Shown here: positions 19,292-32,068 of the stretch, piece by piece
Layout of the letters: each line of letters starts with the position of its first letter
How positions within the stretch are numbered: position 1 is the stretch's first letter
Source of the DNA: Roseicyclus sp.
GTDB taxonomy: Bacteria; Pseudomonadota; Alphaproteobacteria; Rhodobacterales; Rhodobacteraceae
Assembly (NCBI GenBank): GCA_018401965.1
Contig: JAGYJU010000009.1
Coordinates: 62,001-126,000 of the forward strand
Length of the DNA stretch: 64,000 bases
Direction of reading: 5' to 3'
Notes under the pieces: generated by a model
The model's input: the letters and a program-made list of their open reading frames with translations, nothing else
Databases searched by the model: none
Told to the model about the DNA's origin: nothing
Program-made: the position numbers and the translations under genes

Positions 19292-21175
19292 ATGGCCTTT
19301 CAACGCCGCGCTGGCAACAACATGTCCGGGGTCATCTGGCCAGGGTTCGTGGATGCCATCACGTCGCTGTTGATGGTGATGATTTTCGTCCTGTCGATCT
19401 TCATGGTGGTGCAATTCGTGCTGTCCGAACAGATCACCACCCAGGACGATGAACTCAACGCGTTGAACGCCCAGCTCAATTCCCTGTCAGAGGCGCTGGG
19501 TCTGGAAAGCGGGCGTGCCGCCGCGCTGGAAACCCGCGTGGCCACCCTGACCGGTTCGCTGGCCAGCGCACGCGATCAATTGGCGGCCCAGGGGGCGGTT
19601 ATCGCCGATTTCGAGGCCCAGGTCGCGTCGCTCATCGCGGCCAACACGGCCTTGCAATCCGAACGCGACGCCGCCGCCGCCGACTTGGCCGAAAGCCTGG
19701 ACACGGCCGAGGCCTTGCAGCTTGCCCTGGCCGCGGCCCGGTCAGAAATCGACAGCGCCGCCGAGGAGGCCCGCCTTGCCGCCGCCCGCCGCGACGCGAT
19801 GGAGGCCTTGATCGCCGATCTGCAACGCGATGCAGAGGCACAGACGGCCGCGATCACCGACCTTGAAACCCAACTCTCCGAGACAGAGGCCGCGCGGCTT
19901 CTCGATGCCGCCGCCGCCCAGGCGCTGCGCGCGCGGTTGGAAAATGCCGATGCGGAACTGACCGCGATGACCCTCGCGCTGGAAGAACAGCGCCGCGAGG
20001 CCGAGGAAACCCTGACCCTTCTGGCCGCAGCCCAAGCCGCCGAACAGGATCTGGCCGCGCGCTTGGCCCGCGCCCTGGCCGCCACGACCCAGACCACGAC
20101 CCTGGCCGATCAACTGGCCGCGGCCGAGGCCGAGGCCGCCCGATTGGAAGCGTTGGCCGATGATCGCGCCGCAGACCTGTCCGAAACCGAACAGGCGCTG
20201 GCCCTTGCACTGGCGCGGATCGAAAGCGTCGAAGCCGATGCCGCCGCGCGGCTGGCCGCGCTGGAGGCGCGGATCAGCGCGATGTCCGAGGGCGAAACCG
20301 ACCGCGCGGCGCTGGAACAACAGCTTGCCGACGCCCTGTCAGCCCGGCTTGCCTCCGAGGCCGCGCGCGCCGATGCCGTGACCCTGGCCGAAAATCGCGC
20401 GGCGCTATTGGCGCAGGCCAATGTCGAACTGGACCGCGTCGAGGCCGCATCGGCCGAAAGCCAGCGGCAGGTGGCACTGCTCAATGAACAGATCACGGCC
20501 TTGCGCCAACAGCTTGGCGGGTTGCAAACGCTGATCGACGCCTCTGCCGCACGGGATGCCGACGCGCAGGTCCAGATCGCCAATCTGGGTGCCCAGCTCA
20601 ACCAGGCCTTGGCCCGGGTGGCGCAGGAACAAACGGCACTTGCCGCGCAACAGACCCGGCTGGCCGAATTGGAAGCCGCCGAGGCCGCCCGCCTTGCCGC
20701 CGAGGCCGAGGAACTGGAACGCTACCGGTCCGAGTTTTTCGGGCGGTTGCGCGATTTGCTGGAAGGCCGCGAAGGGGTCCGGATCGAGGGCGACCGGTTC
20801 GTGTTTTCCTCCGAGGTTCTGTTCGATCTGGGCTCTGCCGACCTGGCCCCCGAGGGGCTGGAGCAGATCCGCAGCGTGGCCGAGCTTTTGTCAGAGGTGG
20901 CCGATGATATCCCCGATGGGATCGATTGGATCGTGCGGGTCGATGGCCATACCGATGGTCAACAAGTGCGCCAGGGCGGCGCCTTTGGATCGAACTGGGA
21001 ACTCAGCCAGGCGCGCGCGCTGTCGGTGGTGTTGTTCATGTCGCAGGATTTGGGCTTTCCGCCCGACCGTCTGGCGGCCACGGGGTTTGGCGAATTCAGC
21101 CCCATCGCGTCGAATGACACCGCCGAGGGGCGGGCGCAAAACCGCCGGATCGAATTGAAGCTGACCGAGCGGTAA
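19292..21175 (+). CDS. MotB/OmpA-like stator subunit with long coiled coil
   Basis: The 627-residue protein has a single N-terminal membrane helix with a buried Asp (WPGFVDAITSLLMVMIFVLS), the residue that carries protons in MotB. About 430 residues of Ala/Glu/Leu/Arg coiled coil (46-475) follow, then an OmpA-type peptidoglycan-binding domain (476-627) with VLFDLGSADLAPEG, VRVDGHTDGQ and GRAQNRRIEL. The coiled coil is far longer than in MotB or TolR and would span the periplasm. It forms a two-gene unit with the ExbB-like gene. The downstream M23 peptidase gene is convergent, 7 bases away. Confidence 0.78.
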   Translation: MAFQRRAGNNMSGVIWPGFVDAITSLLMVMIFVLSIFMVVQFVLSEQITTQDDELNALNAQLNSLSEALGLESGRAAALETRVATLTGSLASARDQLAAQGAVIADFEAQVASLIAANTALQSERDAAAADLAESLDTAEALQLALAAARSEIDSAAEEARLAAARRDAMEALIADLQRDAEAQTAAITDLETQLSETEAARLLDAAAAQALRARLENADAELTAMTLALEEQRREAEETLTLLAAAQAAEQDLAARLARALAATTQTTTLADQLAAAEAEAARLEALADDRAADLSETEQALALALARIESVEADAAARLAALEARISAMSEGETDRAALEQQLADALSARLASEAARADAVTLAENRAALLAQANVELDRVEAASAESQRQVALLNEQITALRQQLGGLQTLIDASAARDADAQVQIANLGAQLNQALARVAQEQTALAAQQTRLAELEAAEAARLAAEAEELERYRSEFFGRLRDLLEGREGVRIEGDRFVFSSEVLFDLGSADLAPEGLEQIRSVAELLSEVADDIPDGIDWIVRVDGHTDGQQVRQGGAFGSNWELSQARALSVVLFMSQDLGFPPDRLAATGFGEFSPIASNDTAEGRAQNRRIELKLTER

Positions 21176-21182
21176 AGGATGG

Positions 21183-22159
21183 CTACCCCGGGGTGATTGT
21201 CACCGTGGTCGCGATGCGGTCGATTTCGGTGCCGCCCCGGATCAATCGAACCTCGCCCTGGTAGAGACCCGGTGCCCAACCGCCCGCCGGTGTGCGCCGC
21301 CCGGCGGCGCGAAACAGTTCGGCCTGCGTGCGTTCCAGCGTCACCTCCGCGCGATGCAGCTCCGCGCCGCTGGGATCGGTGATCTGCAGGTTCAGCACAT
21401 CGCCCGATCGCCCGCCATGCACATAGGCCCAGATCACAAGCGCCGCGTCCCGTGCCCCCAGCGCGTCGGTGCCTGCCGTGCCTGCCTTGATCGCGGCAAA
21501 TTCGGGGATCAGGGGTGAAAACCCCGCCGACAAGATGCCGCCGCCCGCGTGATCCGCCGCACGTGGCCAAAGCGCGGGCGCGCCATCGCCACAGCTTGCC
21601 AGGTCCGACGGGGCGAGCGGGTCGATGATCCGGCCTTCATGGCGCAGCAGGAATTCGAGATGCGGAAACTCGGTCTGGCCGGAATAGCCGATCAGGCCCA
21701 GCCTTCGCCCGCCGCCACGGTGTCGCCCACGGCCACCCCGATCGACCCCTGCATCAGGTGGCAGTATTGCGTTTCCCAGCCATTCGGGTGGGTCAGAACC
21801 ACCCCGTTGCCACAGCCCTGGCCGGGCGCCATGGCGGCGGTGCCGGCATCTGGCACACCGTCGTCGCGCAAGGCACGCACCACGCCATCGGCGGCGGCAA
21901 TCACCGCCACGCCGCGTGCCATCGCCGCAAGATCGGCGGTGCGGATGTCGGTGCCGGTGTGCCCATCATAGCTTTGGGGGCCGCAAGAATAATCGCGCGC
22001 ACCCGGCCCGGGGTCGCGGTCGACGAATTGCTGCAGGAAACAGGTCTCGCCCAGGGTGCATTCGACCGGGAAAATCAGGGCAGGGGCGTCTTGTGCCACC
22101 GCCGACGGGGCCGGGGAAACCAGCCAGAACAGTGCAAGAAGGGCTGTGACGTATCGCAT
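21183..22159 (-). CDS. M23 (LytM-type) peptidase, apparent frameshift
   Basis: This secreted metallo-endopeptidase-like protein would cut peptidoglycan cross-links or act as a regulator of other hydrolases. A signal peptide (VTALLALFWLVSPAPSAVAQ) follows ATG 22159. The zinc motifs are YDGHTGTDIRT and TQYCHLMQGS. The first frame stops at 21692 just after TVAAGEG. Adding one C near 21700 continues with LGLIGYSGQTEFPHLEF and runs to the stop at 21183 through a C-terminal beta domain (ALVIWAYVHGGRSGD), giving 325 residues. The break is probably a sequencing indel. Confidence 0.78.
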
Positions 22160-22190
22160 CCGGTCCGGCCTTGGCGGGGGGGTGATGGCA

Positions 22191-22224
22191 AAAGGCCCGG
22201 CCCTTGTGGGGGCCGGACCTTTCC
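22191..22224 (-). terminator. clpA terminator hairpin
   Basis: The sequence AAAGGCCCGGCCC, a TTGT loop and GGGGCCGGACCTTT form a GC-rich hairpin flanked by A and T runs. It lies 19 bases after the clpA stop and upstream of the M23 peptidase gene on the same strand. Confidence 0.75.
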
Positions 22225-22242
22225 ATATCGTGAAGACGGCGA

Positions 22243-24582
22243 TCAATCCGCTGTCAAAAGTGGCGGCTTTTTCGACGTGATCCGGGGGCTGCCCGGTTCC
22301 TCGATCCGAAGGTCGATCTTGCCATCCTTGATGCCGACCGTGACGTTGCCGCCCTTGGCCAGCTTGCCGAACAGCAGTTCCTCGGCCAGCGGCTTCTTGA
22401 TGTGTTCCTGGATCACGCGGCCAAGCGGGCGGGCGCCCATCCGGTCGTCATAGCCTTTTTCGCCCAGCCATTCCGCCGCCGGCTTGGTCAGTTCGATGGT
22501 GACATTGCGATCCATCAACTGTGCCTCGAGCTGAAGCACGAATTTTTCGACCACCTGCAAGATCACCTCGCGCGGCAAGGCGCCAAAGCTGATCACCGCA
22601 TCCAGACGGTTGCGGAATTCCGGCGTAAAGGTCCGTTCGATCGCGGCGGTGTCTTCGCCCTCGCGGCGGTCGCGGCCAAAACCGATGGCCGCCTTGGCCT
22701 GTTCCGCCGCACCGGCGTTCGAGGTCATGATCAGGATCACGTTGCGGAAATCGACCTTGCGCCCGTTGTGGTCGGTCAGCGTGCCATGGTCCATCACCTG
22801 CAACAGGATGTTGAACACATCCGGGTGCGCCTTTTCGATTTCATCCAACAGCAACACGCTATGCGGGTGCTGATCGATGCCATCGGTCAAAAGCCCGCCC
22901 TGGTCAAAGCCGACATAGCCCGGCGGTGCCCCGATCAGCCGCGAAACCGCGTGCTTTTCCATGTATTCCGACATGTCGAAGCGCAACAATTCCACGCCGA
23001 GCGTATCGGCCAGCTGCTTGGCGACCTCGGTCTTGCCCACGCCCGTTGGCCCGGCGAACAAGTAGTTTCCGATGGGCTTTTCGGGTTCGCGCAACCCCGC
23101 GCGGGCCAGTTTGATAGACCCCGCCAAGGCCTCGATCGCGGCATCCTGCCCGAACACGACCCGCTTGAGCGAGACTTCGAGATCCTTGAGAACCTCTGCA
23201 TCGTCCTTGGACACGTTCTTGGGCGGGATGCGGGCGATCTTGGCCACGACATCCTCGATTTCCTTGGCGCCGATGGTCTTGCGCCGCTTGCTTTCGGCGA
23301 CCAGATGTTGGGCTGCACCCGCCTCGTCGATGACGTCGATCGCCTTGTCGGGCAATTTGCGGTCGTTGATATAGCGCGCGGACAATTCCACGGCGGTCTT
23401 GATCGCCTCGGCTGTGTATTTGATGTGGTGATGTTCTTCGAAATAGGGCTTGAGCCCCTTGAGGATCTTGATCGCATCCTCGACCGAAGGCTCGTTCACG
23501 TCGATTTTCTGGAACCGGCGCGACAGCGCACGATCCTTTTCGAAGTGCTGGCGGTATTCCTTATAGGTCGTTGACCCCATGCAGCGCAGTTTACCGCCCT
23601 GCAAGGCGGGTTTCAGCAAATTGGACGCATCCATCGCACCGCCGCTGGTCGCGCCCGCGCCGATGACGGTATGGATTTCATCGATGAACAGGATCGCGTC
23701 GGGGTGATCTTCCAGCTCTTTCACCACGGCCTTCAGCCGTTCTTCGAAATCACCGCGATACCGCGTCCCTGCCAGCAGCGCGCCCATGTCGAGCGAATAG
23801 ATCGTGGAATGAGCCAGAACGGCGGGGGTTTCGCCCTCGACGATCTTATAGGCCAAACCTTCGGCAATCGCCGTTTTGCCCACGCCCGGATCACCCACCA
23901 GCAGCGGGTTGTTCTTGCGCCTGCGGCACAGAACCTGAATGCAGCGTTCAACCTCATGCGCGCGGCCGATCAGGGGATCAACATCGCCCTTTTTCGACTT
24001 GGCGTTCAGATCGACGCAATATTTCGCCAGCGCCGATTCCTTTTGCTCGCCGCCACCCTCGGACCCTTGGGCGGTGTTGGTCTGCCCCTCGTCGTCCATG
24101 TCGGTGGCGCCGGTGACGGGCCGGTTTTCGCCATAGGACGGGTCCTTGGCGACGCCATGGGCGATGAAATTCACCGCGTCATAGCGCGTCATGTCCTGTT
24201 CTTGCAGGAAATAGGCGGCGTTGCTTTCACGCTCGGCAAAGATCGCGACCAGGACATTCGCCCCGGTCACCTCTGTCCGGCCCGAAGACTGGACATGGAT
24301 CGCCGCGCGCTGGATCACGCGCTGGAATGCGGCGGTCGGAACCGCCTCTGACCCTTCGATATCGGTCTCCAGCGTCGACAGGTCGTCGTCGATGAAACTG
24401 GTCAGCGTTTCGCGCAGCGCGTCGATGTCGACCGAACAGGCCAGCATCACCTTGCGGGCATCGGGTTCGTCGATCAGCGCCAGAAGCAGATGCTCCAGCG
24501 TTGCGAGTTCGTGGCGGCGCGCATTTGCGTTGGCCAGCGCCGCGTGAATGGCCTGCTCTAGTGTTGTCGAAAAAGACGGCAC
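22243..24582 (-). CDS. clpA: ATP-dependent Clp protease ATPase subunit ClpA
   Basis: ClpA unfolds substrates, including N-degron proteins delivered by ClpS, and feeds them into ClpP. The N-domain (1-145) begins [20 protein letters not shown]. The first AAA+ module has [13 protein letters not shown] and [13 protein letters not shown], and the second has [13 protein letters not shown] and [14 protein letters not shown]. The ClpP-docking IGF tripeptide (AAIGFGRD) is present and separates it from ClpB and ClpC types. The start is a GTG with AGGAG 8 bases upstream. It is intact at 779 residues. No clpS is seen in the window. Confidence 0.94.
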   Translation of the reverse strand: MPSFSTTLEQAIHAALANANARRHELATLEHLLLALIDEPDARKVMLACSVDIDALRETLTSFIDDDLSTLETDIEGSEAVPTAAFQRVIQRAAIHVQSSGRTEVTGANVLVAIFAERESNAAYFLQEQDMTRYDAVNFIAHGVAKDPSYGENRPVTGATDMDDEGQTNTAQGSEGGGEQKESALAKYCVDLNAKSKKGDVDPLIGRAHEVERCIQVLCRRRKNNPLLVGDPGVGKTAIAEGLAYKIVEGETPAVLAHSTIYSLDMGALLAGTRYRGDFEERLKAVVKELEDHPDAILFIDEIHTVIGAGATSGGAMDASNLLKPALQGGKLRCMGSTTYKEYRQHFEKDRALSRRFQKIDVNEPSVEDAIKILKGLKPYFEEHHHIKYTAEAIKTAVELSARYINDRKLPDKAIDVIDEAGAAQHLVAESKRRKTIGAKEIEDVVAKIARIPPKNVSKDDAEVLKDLEVSLKRVVFGQDAAIEALAGSIKLARAGLREPEKPIGNYLFAGPTGVGKTEVAKQLADTLGVELLRFDMSEYMEKHAVSRLIGAPPGYVGFDQGGLLTDGIDQHPHSVLLLDEIEKAHPDVFNILLQVMDHGTLTDHNGRKVDFRNVILIMTSNAGAAEQAKAAIGFGRDRREGEDTAAIERTFTPEFRNRLDAVISFGALPREVILQVVEKFVLQLEAQLMDRNVTIELTKPAAEWLGEKGYDDRMGARPLGRVIQEHIKKPLAEELLFGKLAKGGNVTVGIKDGKIDLRIEEPGSPRITSKKPPLLTAD

Positions 24583-24777
24583 CAGCGTGCTCCTTTCCTC
24601 CTGCGTCGGTCGGGCCGTGGCCTGACGCGATCATGGCCTCATATCCCTAAGCTTTGCTTTCTCCGCGGCTCTTTCAAGGAGAAACTGCTCAAGGTGTCGT
24701 GTGCGGGTGCGGTCAAGACCTCTAAACCTTGGCCGCGGTGGTGTTGCCTAAATTTTGTGCAGCTGTGCCGCGTCATC

Positions 24778-25560
24778 CTAGAACGCATCCTTGAGGCTTC
24801 GGATGCGGGCAAAGACCGTGGCGGGGTCTGCCCCGGTCAGGTCAAGCTGCCGGGCGATGGCGGGGTCGGCGGCGCGCAGGAACGGGTTGGTCGCCAATTC
24901 CAGCGCAAGGGTGGAAGGAACGGTGGGGCGGCCCTCTGCACGTGCCGCATCCACCGCCGTTGCCCGAGACATAAGCGCGGAATTGACGGGATCAACACTC
25001 CGCGCGAAACGCATGTTGCCGGTGGTGTATTCATGCCCCGAACAGACCAGCGTTTCGGGGGGCAGGGCCGCCAGTTTCGACAGGCTGTCCCACATCTGCG
25101 CCGCCGTCCCCTCGAACAGGCGGCCACAGCCGCCCGCCATCAGGCTGTCGGCGGTGAACACGGCGCCCGCTTGCGGAAAATGATAGGCGATATGCCCGAC
25201 CGTGTGGCCCGGCACATCGATCACCGCGCCCGTCAGCCCGCCGATGGTGACGGGATCGCCCTCGGCCAGCGCGTGATCCAGCGGTGGCAGGCGCGCGGCA
25301 TCGGCGGCCGCGCCCCAGACCGTGGCACCCGTGGCGGCCACCAGATCGGCCACACCATCGACATGGTCCCAGTGATGGTGGGTGATCAGAATATCGCTCA
25401 ACCGCCAGCCGCGTGCGTCCAGCGTCGCGACAATCGGCGCGGCCTGCGGCACATCCACGACCGCCGTGGCCTCCGTGGCGGGGTCATGCAGCAAAAAGGC
25501 GTAATTGTCCTTGAGACAAGGGATGGTCACGATTTCTGGCTGTGCTGCGGTCTCGGCCAT
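24778..25560 (-). CDS. gloB: Hydroxyacylglutathione hydrolase (glyoxalase II)
   Basis: GloB hydrolyses S-lactoylglutathione to lactate and glutathione, completing methylglyoxal detoxification. The binuclear metal site appears as [11 protein letters not shown], the His in VPGHTVGH, the Asp in [17 protein letters not shown] and the CSGHEYT motif. The C-terminal helical domain carries the glutathione-binding residues. It is 260 residues long and divergent from a methyltransferase gene across 68 bases. Confidence 0.92.
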   Translation of the reverse strand: MAETAAQPEIVTIPCLKDNYAFLLHDPATEATAVVDVPQAAPIVATLDARGWRLSDILITHHHWDHVDGVADLVAATGATVWGAAADAARLPPLDHALAEGDPVTIGGLTGAVIDVPGHTVGHIAYHFPQAGAVFTADSLMAGGCGRLFEGTAAQMWDSLSKLAALPPETLVCSGHEYTTGNMRFARSVDPVNSALMSRATAVDAARAEGRPTVPSTLALELATNPFLRAADPAIARQLDLTGADPATVFARIRSLKDAF

Positions 25561-25628
25561 GGAATTCCTGCCTGTGTTCCGTCAAGGTGCGGGGGCGGCC
25601 ACCCTCGCGCACCAAAGGACGTAGTGCA

Positions 25629-26387
25629 ATGCATCTCGACGTCACCGATCTGCGCCAATTCTATTATCGCACCCGCCTTGGGCGGATTGCGCAAAAGGCC
25701 GTGCGCGACCGGATGCTGGCGCTTTGGCCCGAGGCACAGGGGCAAACCGTGGTGGGATTCGGCTTTGCCGTCCCCTTGCTGCGCCCCTACCTGGGCCAGG
25801 CACGGCGTGTCATCGGCCTGATGCCTGCCGAACAGGGCGTCATGCCCTGGCCCGCCGGGATGGAAAATGTGTCGGTCCTGTGCCGCGAAGGGCTTTGGCC
25901 GCTACAGACCGGCATGGCCGACCGCATCGTCTGCCTGCATGGGCTGGAAACTTCGGAACACCCGTCCGCGGTGCTCGAGGAATGCATGCGCGTGCTGGGG
26001 CCGGGGGGCAAGGCGATGTTCATCGTGCCCAACCGCTCGGGGCTATGGGCGCGGCGCGATGCGACGCCCTTTGGCTTTGGCCGGCCCTATTCGCTCAGCC
26101 AGCTCGAGGCGCAGGTGAAGCGCCATGATTTCATGCCCGAACGTCATGCCGCCGCGCTTTTCGCGCCGCCATCGCATCAACGTTTCTGGCTCAGGTCGGC
26201 GGAATTGCTGGAAAAAGTCGGGGCCGCCATGTCAAGCTACTACGCCGGTGGGGTGATCTTGCTGGAGGTGTCCAAACGCGTCTACGCCCCCACGAAACCG
26301 GGCCTGGCCGAACGGGTGCGCCAACCGCTCAAGGTGCTCGAAGGCGCGCCCGCCCCGCCGGGGCAGGGGCCCACACCCGTCGCATGA
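25629..26387 (+). CDS. Class I SAM-dependent methyltransferase
   Basis: This 252-residue cytoplasmic protein has a type-11 methyltransferase fold: [14 protein letters not shown] stands for motif [20 protein letters not shown] for the central part, and [21 protein letters not shown] for the post-motif strand. The glycine-rich loop lacks the usual GxGxG, so the cofactor site is unconventional. The substrate is unknown. ATG 25629 is chosen because the family begins there with [18 protein letters not shown]. Confidence 0.75.
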   Translation: MHLDVTDLRQFYYRTRLGRIAQKAVRDRMLALWPEAQGQTVVGFGFAVPLLRPYLGQARRVIGLMPAEQGVMPWPAGMENVSVLCREGLWPLQTGMADRIVCLHGLETSEHPSAVLEECMRVLGPGGKAMFIVPNRSGLWARRDATPFGFGRPYSLSQLEAQVKRHDFMPERHAAALFAPPSHQRFWLRSAELLEKVGAAMSSYYAGGVILLEVSKRVYAPTKPGLAERVRQPLKVLEGAPAPPGQGPTPVA

Positions 26388-26495
26388 CCTGACCCCGGGC
26401 GCCTCCTGGGTGGCCGGGCCGGGCCCCTGCAGAATCGTGCCGCCGCCCCAAGCGCGCGGTGTCAAAGCGTCGCAACCTTGGCCGGAGCGGCGGTT

Positions 26496-26528
26496 CTGCG
26501 GCTGCAAGCCCGCCGCAGCCCTGTTTTT
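26496..26528 (+). terminator. Candidate terminator after the methyltransferase gene
   Basis: CTGCGGC and GCCGCAG form a perfect 7-base stem with a 9-base loop, followed by CCCTGTTTTT. It lies about 110 bases after the methyltransferase stop and before the atp promoter candidate, so it would insulate the two transcripts. A role as an attenuator is also possible if the atp transcript starts further upstream. Confidence 0.45.
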
Positions 26529-26567
26529 CAGGGATGTGGGCGCTGTGCCGCAGGTGGTCTATCGCGG

Positions 26568-26595
26568 TTGCAGCATTGCGGGGGCTCTGCTACAT
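26568..26595 (+). promoter_or_regulatory. Candidate sigma70 promoter of atpHAGDC
   Basis: TTGCAG and CTACAT are separated by 16 bases. Both boxes are imperfect, so the assignment rests mainly on position, about 107 bases before the atpH start. Confidence 0.35.
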
Positions 26596-26701
26596 CACCG
26601 GCGATTTTAGGGGAAACGGCCGCCATCCGCTGCCGATACGCGACTTGCCTGGCGGCGCCACCGCGCTTCGGCCGGGTTATCAATATGATGAAAGGGTGGA
26701 C

Positions 26702-27262
26702 GTGAGCGAACCTGCTTCAATCTCGACCGGTATCGCCGCGCGGTATGCGACCGCGTTGTTCGATCTCGCCGCAGAGCAAGGCGCGCTTGCCGCGCTTGAA
26801 TCCGATGTCGGCGCGCTCGAGGCGGCCATGGCCGAAAGCGCCGATCTGCGCGATCTGATCACCTCGCCGGTCTATGGCCGCGATGTCAGCGCCGCCGCGA
26901 TCGGCAAGGTCGCCGAGGCGATGGGCCTGTCGGCCATCACCGGCAACACCCTGCGGCTGATGGCGCAAAAGCGCCGCCTGTTCGTGGTGCCCGCCCTGCT
27001 GGCCGCACTGCGCGCCCGCATTGCGGATCACAAGGGCGAAATCACCGCCGAGGTCGTGTCGGCCAAGGCGCTGACCAAAACCCAGTCGGATAAGCTGTCC
27101 AAGGTTCTCAAGGCCGCAACCGGCCGCGAAGTAACCCTGAAATCGACCGTTGATGAAAGCCTCATCGGCGGTCTTGTCGTCAAGGTTGGCTCGACCATGA
27201 TCGACACATCGATCAAGTCAAAGCTCAACGCACTCCAGAACACGATGAAAGAGGTCGGTTAA
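26702..27262 (+). CDS. atpH: ATP synthase F1 subunit delta
   Basis: The delta subunit (OSCP homologue) links the top of the F1 head to the peripheral stalk. The start is GTG 26702 ([20 protein letters not shown]), giving 186 residues. The N-terminal helical bundle and the C-terminal [20 protein letters not shown] are typical. It is the first gene of the F1 operon and its stop is one base from the atpA start. The F0 genes are absent here, as in other Rhodobacterales where they form a separate operon. Confidence 0.93.
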   Translation: MSEPASISTGIAARYATALFDLAAEQGALAALESDVGALEAAMAESADLRDLITSPVYGRDVSAAAIGKVAEAMGLSAITGNTLRLMAQKRRLFVVPALLAALRARIADHKGEITAEVVSAKALTKTQSDKLSKVLKAATGREVTLKSTVDESLIGGLVVKVGSTMIDTSIKSKLNALQNTMKEVG

Positions 27263-27263
27263 T

Positions 27264-28802
27264 ATGGCGATCCAAGCTGCAGAAATCTCTGCGATCCTCA
27301 AGGACCAGATCAAGAATTTCGGCCAGGACGCCGAAGTGGCCGAAGTTGGCCGTGTGTTGTCGGTCGGCGACGGGATCGCCCGCGTCTATGGTCTGGACAA
27401 TGTCCAGGCCGGCGAAATGGTCGAATTCCCCGGTGGCATCCGCGGCATGGCGCTGAACCTCGAATCCGACAATGTCGGTGTCGTGATCTTCGGCTCTGAC
27501 CGCGACATCAAGGAAGGCGACACCGTCAAGCGCACCAATGCCATCGTGGACGTGCCCGCAGGCAACGCCCTGCTGGGCCGCGTTGTGGATGGTCTGGGCA
27601 ACCCGATCGACGGCAAGGGCGCAATCGACGCCTCCGAGCGCCGCGTGGCCGACGTCAAGGCGCCGGGCATCATTCCGCGCAAATCGGTCCATGAACCGAT
27701 GGCGACCGGTCTCAAGGCGATCGACGCGATGATCCCGATCGGCCGGGGCCAGCGCGAACTGATCATCGGCGACCGCCAGACCGGCAAGACCGCCGTGGCG
27801 CTCGACACGATCCTGAACCAGAAATCCTATAACGACGCCGCCGGCGACGACGAGAACAAGAAGCTGTATTGCATCTATGTCGCCGTTGGCCAGAAGCGGT
27901 CGACCGTGGCGCAGCTGGTCAAGAAGCTCGAGGAATCGGGCGCGATGGACTACACCATCGTCGTGGCCGCCACCGCATCCGACCCCGCGCCGATGCAGTT
28001 CCTGGCGCCCTACGCCGCGACCGCGATGGCCGAATTCTTCCGCGACAACGGCCGCCATGCGCTGATCATCTACGATGATCTGTCCAAGCAGGCCGTCGCC
28101 TATCGCCAGATGTCGCTGTTGCTGCGCCGCCCGCCGGGCCGCGAAGCCTATCCGGGCGACGTGTTCTACCTCCACTCCCGCCTGCTGGAACGCTCGGCCA
28201 AGCTGAACGAAGACAACGGCTCGGGCTCGTTGACCGCATTGCCGGTCATCGAAACCCAGGGCGGCGACGTGTCGGCCTTTATTCCGACCAACGTGATCTC
28301 GATCACCGACGGCCAGATCTTCCTGGAAACCGAACTGTTCTTCCAGGGCATCCGCCCCGCTGTGAACACCGGTCTGTCGGTGTCGCGCGTCGGTTCCTCG
28401 GCCCAGACCAAGGCGATGTCCTCGGTCGCCGGTCCGGTCAAGCTTTCGCTGGCGCAGTACCGCGAAATGGCGGCCTTCGCGCAGTTCGGGTCCGACCTCG
28501 ACGCCTCCACCCAGCAGCTGCTGGCGCGCGGCGCACGTCTGACCGAAATGATGAAGCAGCCGCAGTATTCGCCGCTGACCAACGCCGAGATCGTGACCAT
28601 GATCTTTGCCGGCACCAACGGCTATCTCGACAAGCTGCTCGTCGCGGACGTGGGCCGGTTCGAAGAGGCGCTGTTGACCTTCATGCGCACCAAGAAGGCC
28701 GATGTGCTGGAATGGATCACCAAGGACGATCCCAAGATCAAGGGTGACGATGCCAAGAAACTGAAGGCCGCAATCGACGAATTCGCCGCCGATTTCGCCT
28801 GA
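27264..28802 (+). CDS. atpA: ATP synthase F1 subunit alpha
   Basis: This is the non-catalytic nucleotide-binding subunit of the F1 hexamer. The P-loop [11 protein letters not shown] is at about residues 170-180 and the arginine-finger region is in [20 protein letters not shown]. The N-terminus, [20 protein letters not shown], is the usual delta-binding segment. It has 512 residues, is intact, and lies between atpH and atpG. Confidence 0.97.
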   Translation: MAIQAAEISAILKDQIKNFGQDAEVAEVGRVLSVGDGIARVYGLDNVQAGEMVEFPGGIRGMALNLESDNVGVVIFGSDRDIKEGDTVKRTNAIVDVPAGNALLGRVVDGLGNPIDGKGAIDASERRVADVKAPGIIPRKSVHEPMATGLKAIDAMIPIGRGQRELIIGDRQTGKTAVALDTILNQKSYNDAAGDDENKKLYCIYVAVGQKRSTVAQLVKKLEESGAMDYTIVVAATASDPAPMQFLAPYAATAMAEFFRDNGRHALIIYDDLSKQAVAYRQMSLLLRRPPGREAYPGDVFYLHSRLLERSAKLNEDNGSGSLTALPVIETQGGDVSAFIPTNVISITDGQIFLETELFFQGIRPAVNTGLSVSRVGSSAQTKAMSSVAGPVKLSLAQYREMAAFAQFGSDLDASTQQLLARGARLTEMMKQPQYSPLTNAEIVTMIFAGTNGYLDKLLVADVGRFEEALLTFMRTKKADVLEWITKDDPKIKGDDAKKLKAAIDEFAADFA

Positions 28803-28814
28803 GGGGTCTGACAG

Positions 28815-31134
<2,320 letters not shown>

Positions 31135-31145
31135 GGGGGCCTTTG

Positions 31146-31562
31146 ATGGCACAGAAGATGCAATTTGATCTGGTCTCGCCCGAGCGCCGCCTTGCGTCGC
31201 TGTCGGTCGAGGCCGTGCAGATCCCGGCGGCCGACGGCGACATGACGGCCATGGCCGATCACGCGCCGCTGATCACCACGCTGCGTCCCGGTGTCCTCAA
31301 GGTCGAGGGTGCCGAGGGTGGCGCGGAAACCGCCTATTTCGTCACTGGCGGCTTTGCCGATGTGGCGGGCCCGACGGTGACCGTTCTGGCCGAACAGGCG
31401 TTGCCGGTGAGCGAAGTGACCGCCGATATCATCGATGGCCTGATCGCAGAGGCGCGCGCGGCCCATGACAAGGCCGTGGCCGCAGACGGGGCGCAAGGCG
31501 CAGACGTATCGGCCAAGTTCCTGGCCGATATGGAAGCTGCCCGGGCCCATGTGATCGGCTGA
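31146..31562 (+). CDS. atpC: ATP synthase F1 subunit epsilon
   Basis: Epsilon contacts the c-ring and inhibits ATP hydrolysis. The N-terminal beta sandwich has [12 protein letters not shown] and [21 protein letters not shown], and a helical C-terminal part follows. ATG 31146 is preferred over an upstream TTG. The length is 138 residues. A strong terminator follows 22 bases later, closing the operon. Confidence 0.94.
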   Translation: MAQKMQFDLVSPERRLASLSVEAVQIPAADGDMTAMADHAPLITTLRPGVLKVEGAEGGAETAYFVTGGFADVAGPTVTVLAEQALPVSEVTADIIDGLIAEARAAHDKAVAADGAQGADVSAKFLADMEAARAHVIG

Positions 31563-31584
31563 TCCGGCGCAGATCATGCGACAC

Positions 31585-31616
31585 AGGCCCTTGCAGTCCG
31601 CTGCGAGGGCCTTTTT
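31585..31616 (+). terminator. Terminator of the atpHAGDC operon
   Basis: AGGCCCTTGCAG and CTGCGAGGGCCT pair over 12 bases with one G-U, around a TCCG loop, and run straight into TTTTT. Confidence 0.9.
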
Positions 31617-31711
31617 CATTGCCGCCGACCCGGAAATACCGAAATCTGGGGGCTTGATGGTGTGTTCGCCTGCCAGCCCATCATGACCGAACCGGAAAAC
31701 CACGAGGGCCG

Positions 31712-32062
31712 ATGAAACGTCTGACCCATCACCTGATCGGGGCCGATCAAGGCTCCGTGCTCATGTTCAGCGATTTCGCGGATAACGGCCCGATGTGGAC
31801 CGGCGATGGCCCGCGCGAAAAGCGCTTGGCCGTCACGTTTTCCGAAGCCTTCCGCACATCGCCGATGGTGCATGTGGGCATGTCGATGTGGGACATCGAC
31901 GGCGACACCAACCAACGCGCGGACCTGCGCGCCGAAGCCATCACCCCCACGGGGTTCGACCTCGTGTTCCGGACCTGGGGCGACAGCCGCGTCGCCCGCA
32001 TCCGCGCCGATTGGATGGCCTTGGGCGAGATTGCGGGCGATGACGACTGGCAGTTGTATTGA
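31712..32062 (+). CDS. H-type lectin domain protein
   Basis: This 116-residue protein consists almost entirely of an H-type lectin domain, known from snail agglutinin and slime-mould discoidin, which binds N-acetylgalactosamine. Features are VTFSEAFRTSPMVHVGMSMW, DIDGDTNQRADLRAEAI and LVFRTWGDSRVARIRADWMA. There is no signal peptide, so it would be cytoplasmic or exported by another route. It lies just after the atp operon terminator and has its own GAGGG ribosome site. Its ligand and role in bacteria are unknown. Confidence 0.75.
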   Translation: MKRLTHHLIGADQGSVLMFSDFADNGPMWTGDGPREKRLAVTFSEAFRTSPMVHVGMSMWDIDGDTNQRADLRAEAITPTGFDLVFRTWGDSRVARIRADWMALGEIAGDDDWQLY

Positions 32063-32068
32063 CGGGGT

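Larger units (their letters stand above)
26388..26701. other. Intergenic leader upstream of the atp operon
   Basis: This 314-base stretch has no convincing gene. It holds a hairpin followed by five Ts (26496-26528) and a candidate sigma70 promoter (26568-26595). The remaining 100 bases before atpH would be an untranslated leader with AAAGGG as ribosome site before the GTG start. Confidence 0.6.

Noticed and set aside
18056..21175. Zorya defence system (ZorA/ZorB)
   Set aside because: The MotA/MotB-like pair fits in outline, but the long coiled coil is on the wrong subunit, no zorC, zorD or zorE is adjacent, and the surroundings are core genes.
26388..26701. Possible small gene or RNA upstream of atpH
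   Set aside because: No frame shows protein-like features and no recognised RNA fold was seen beyond one hairpin; it is described as a leader.
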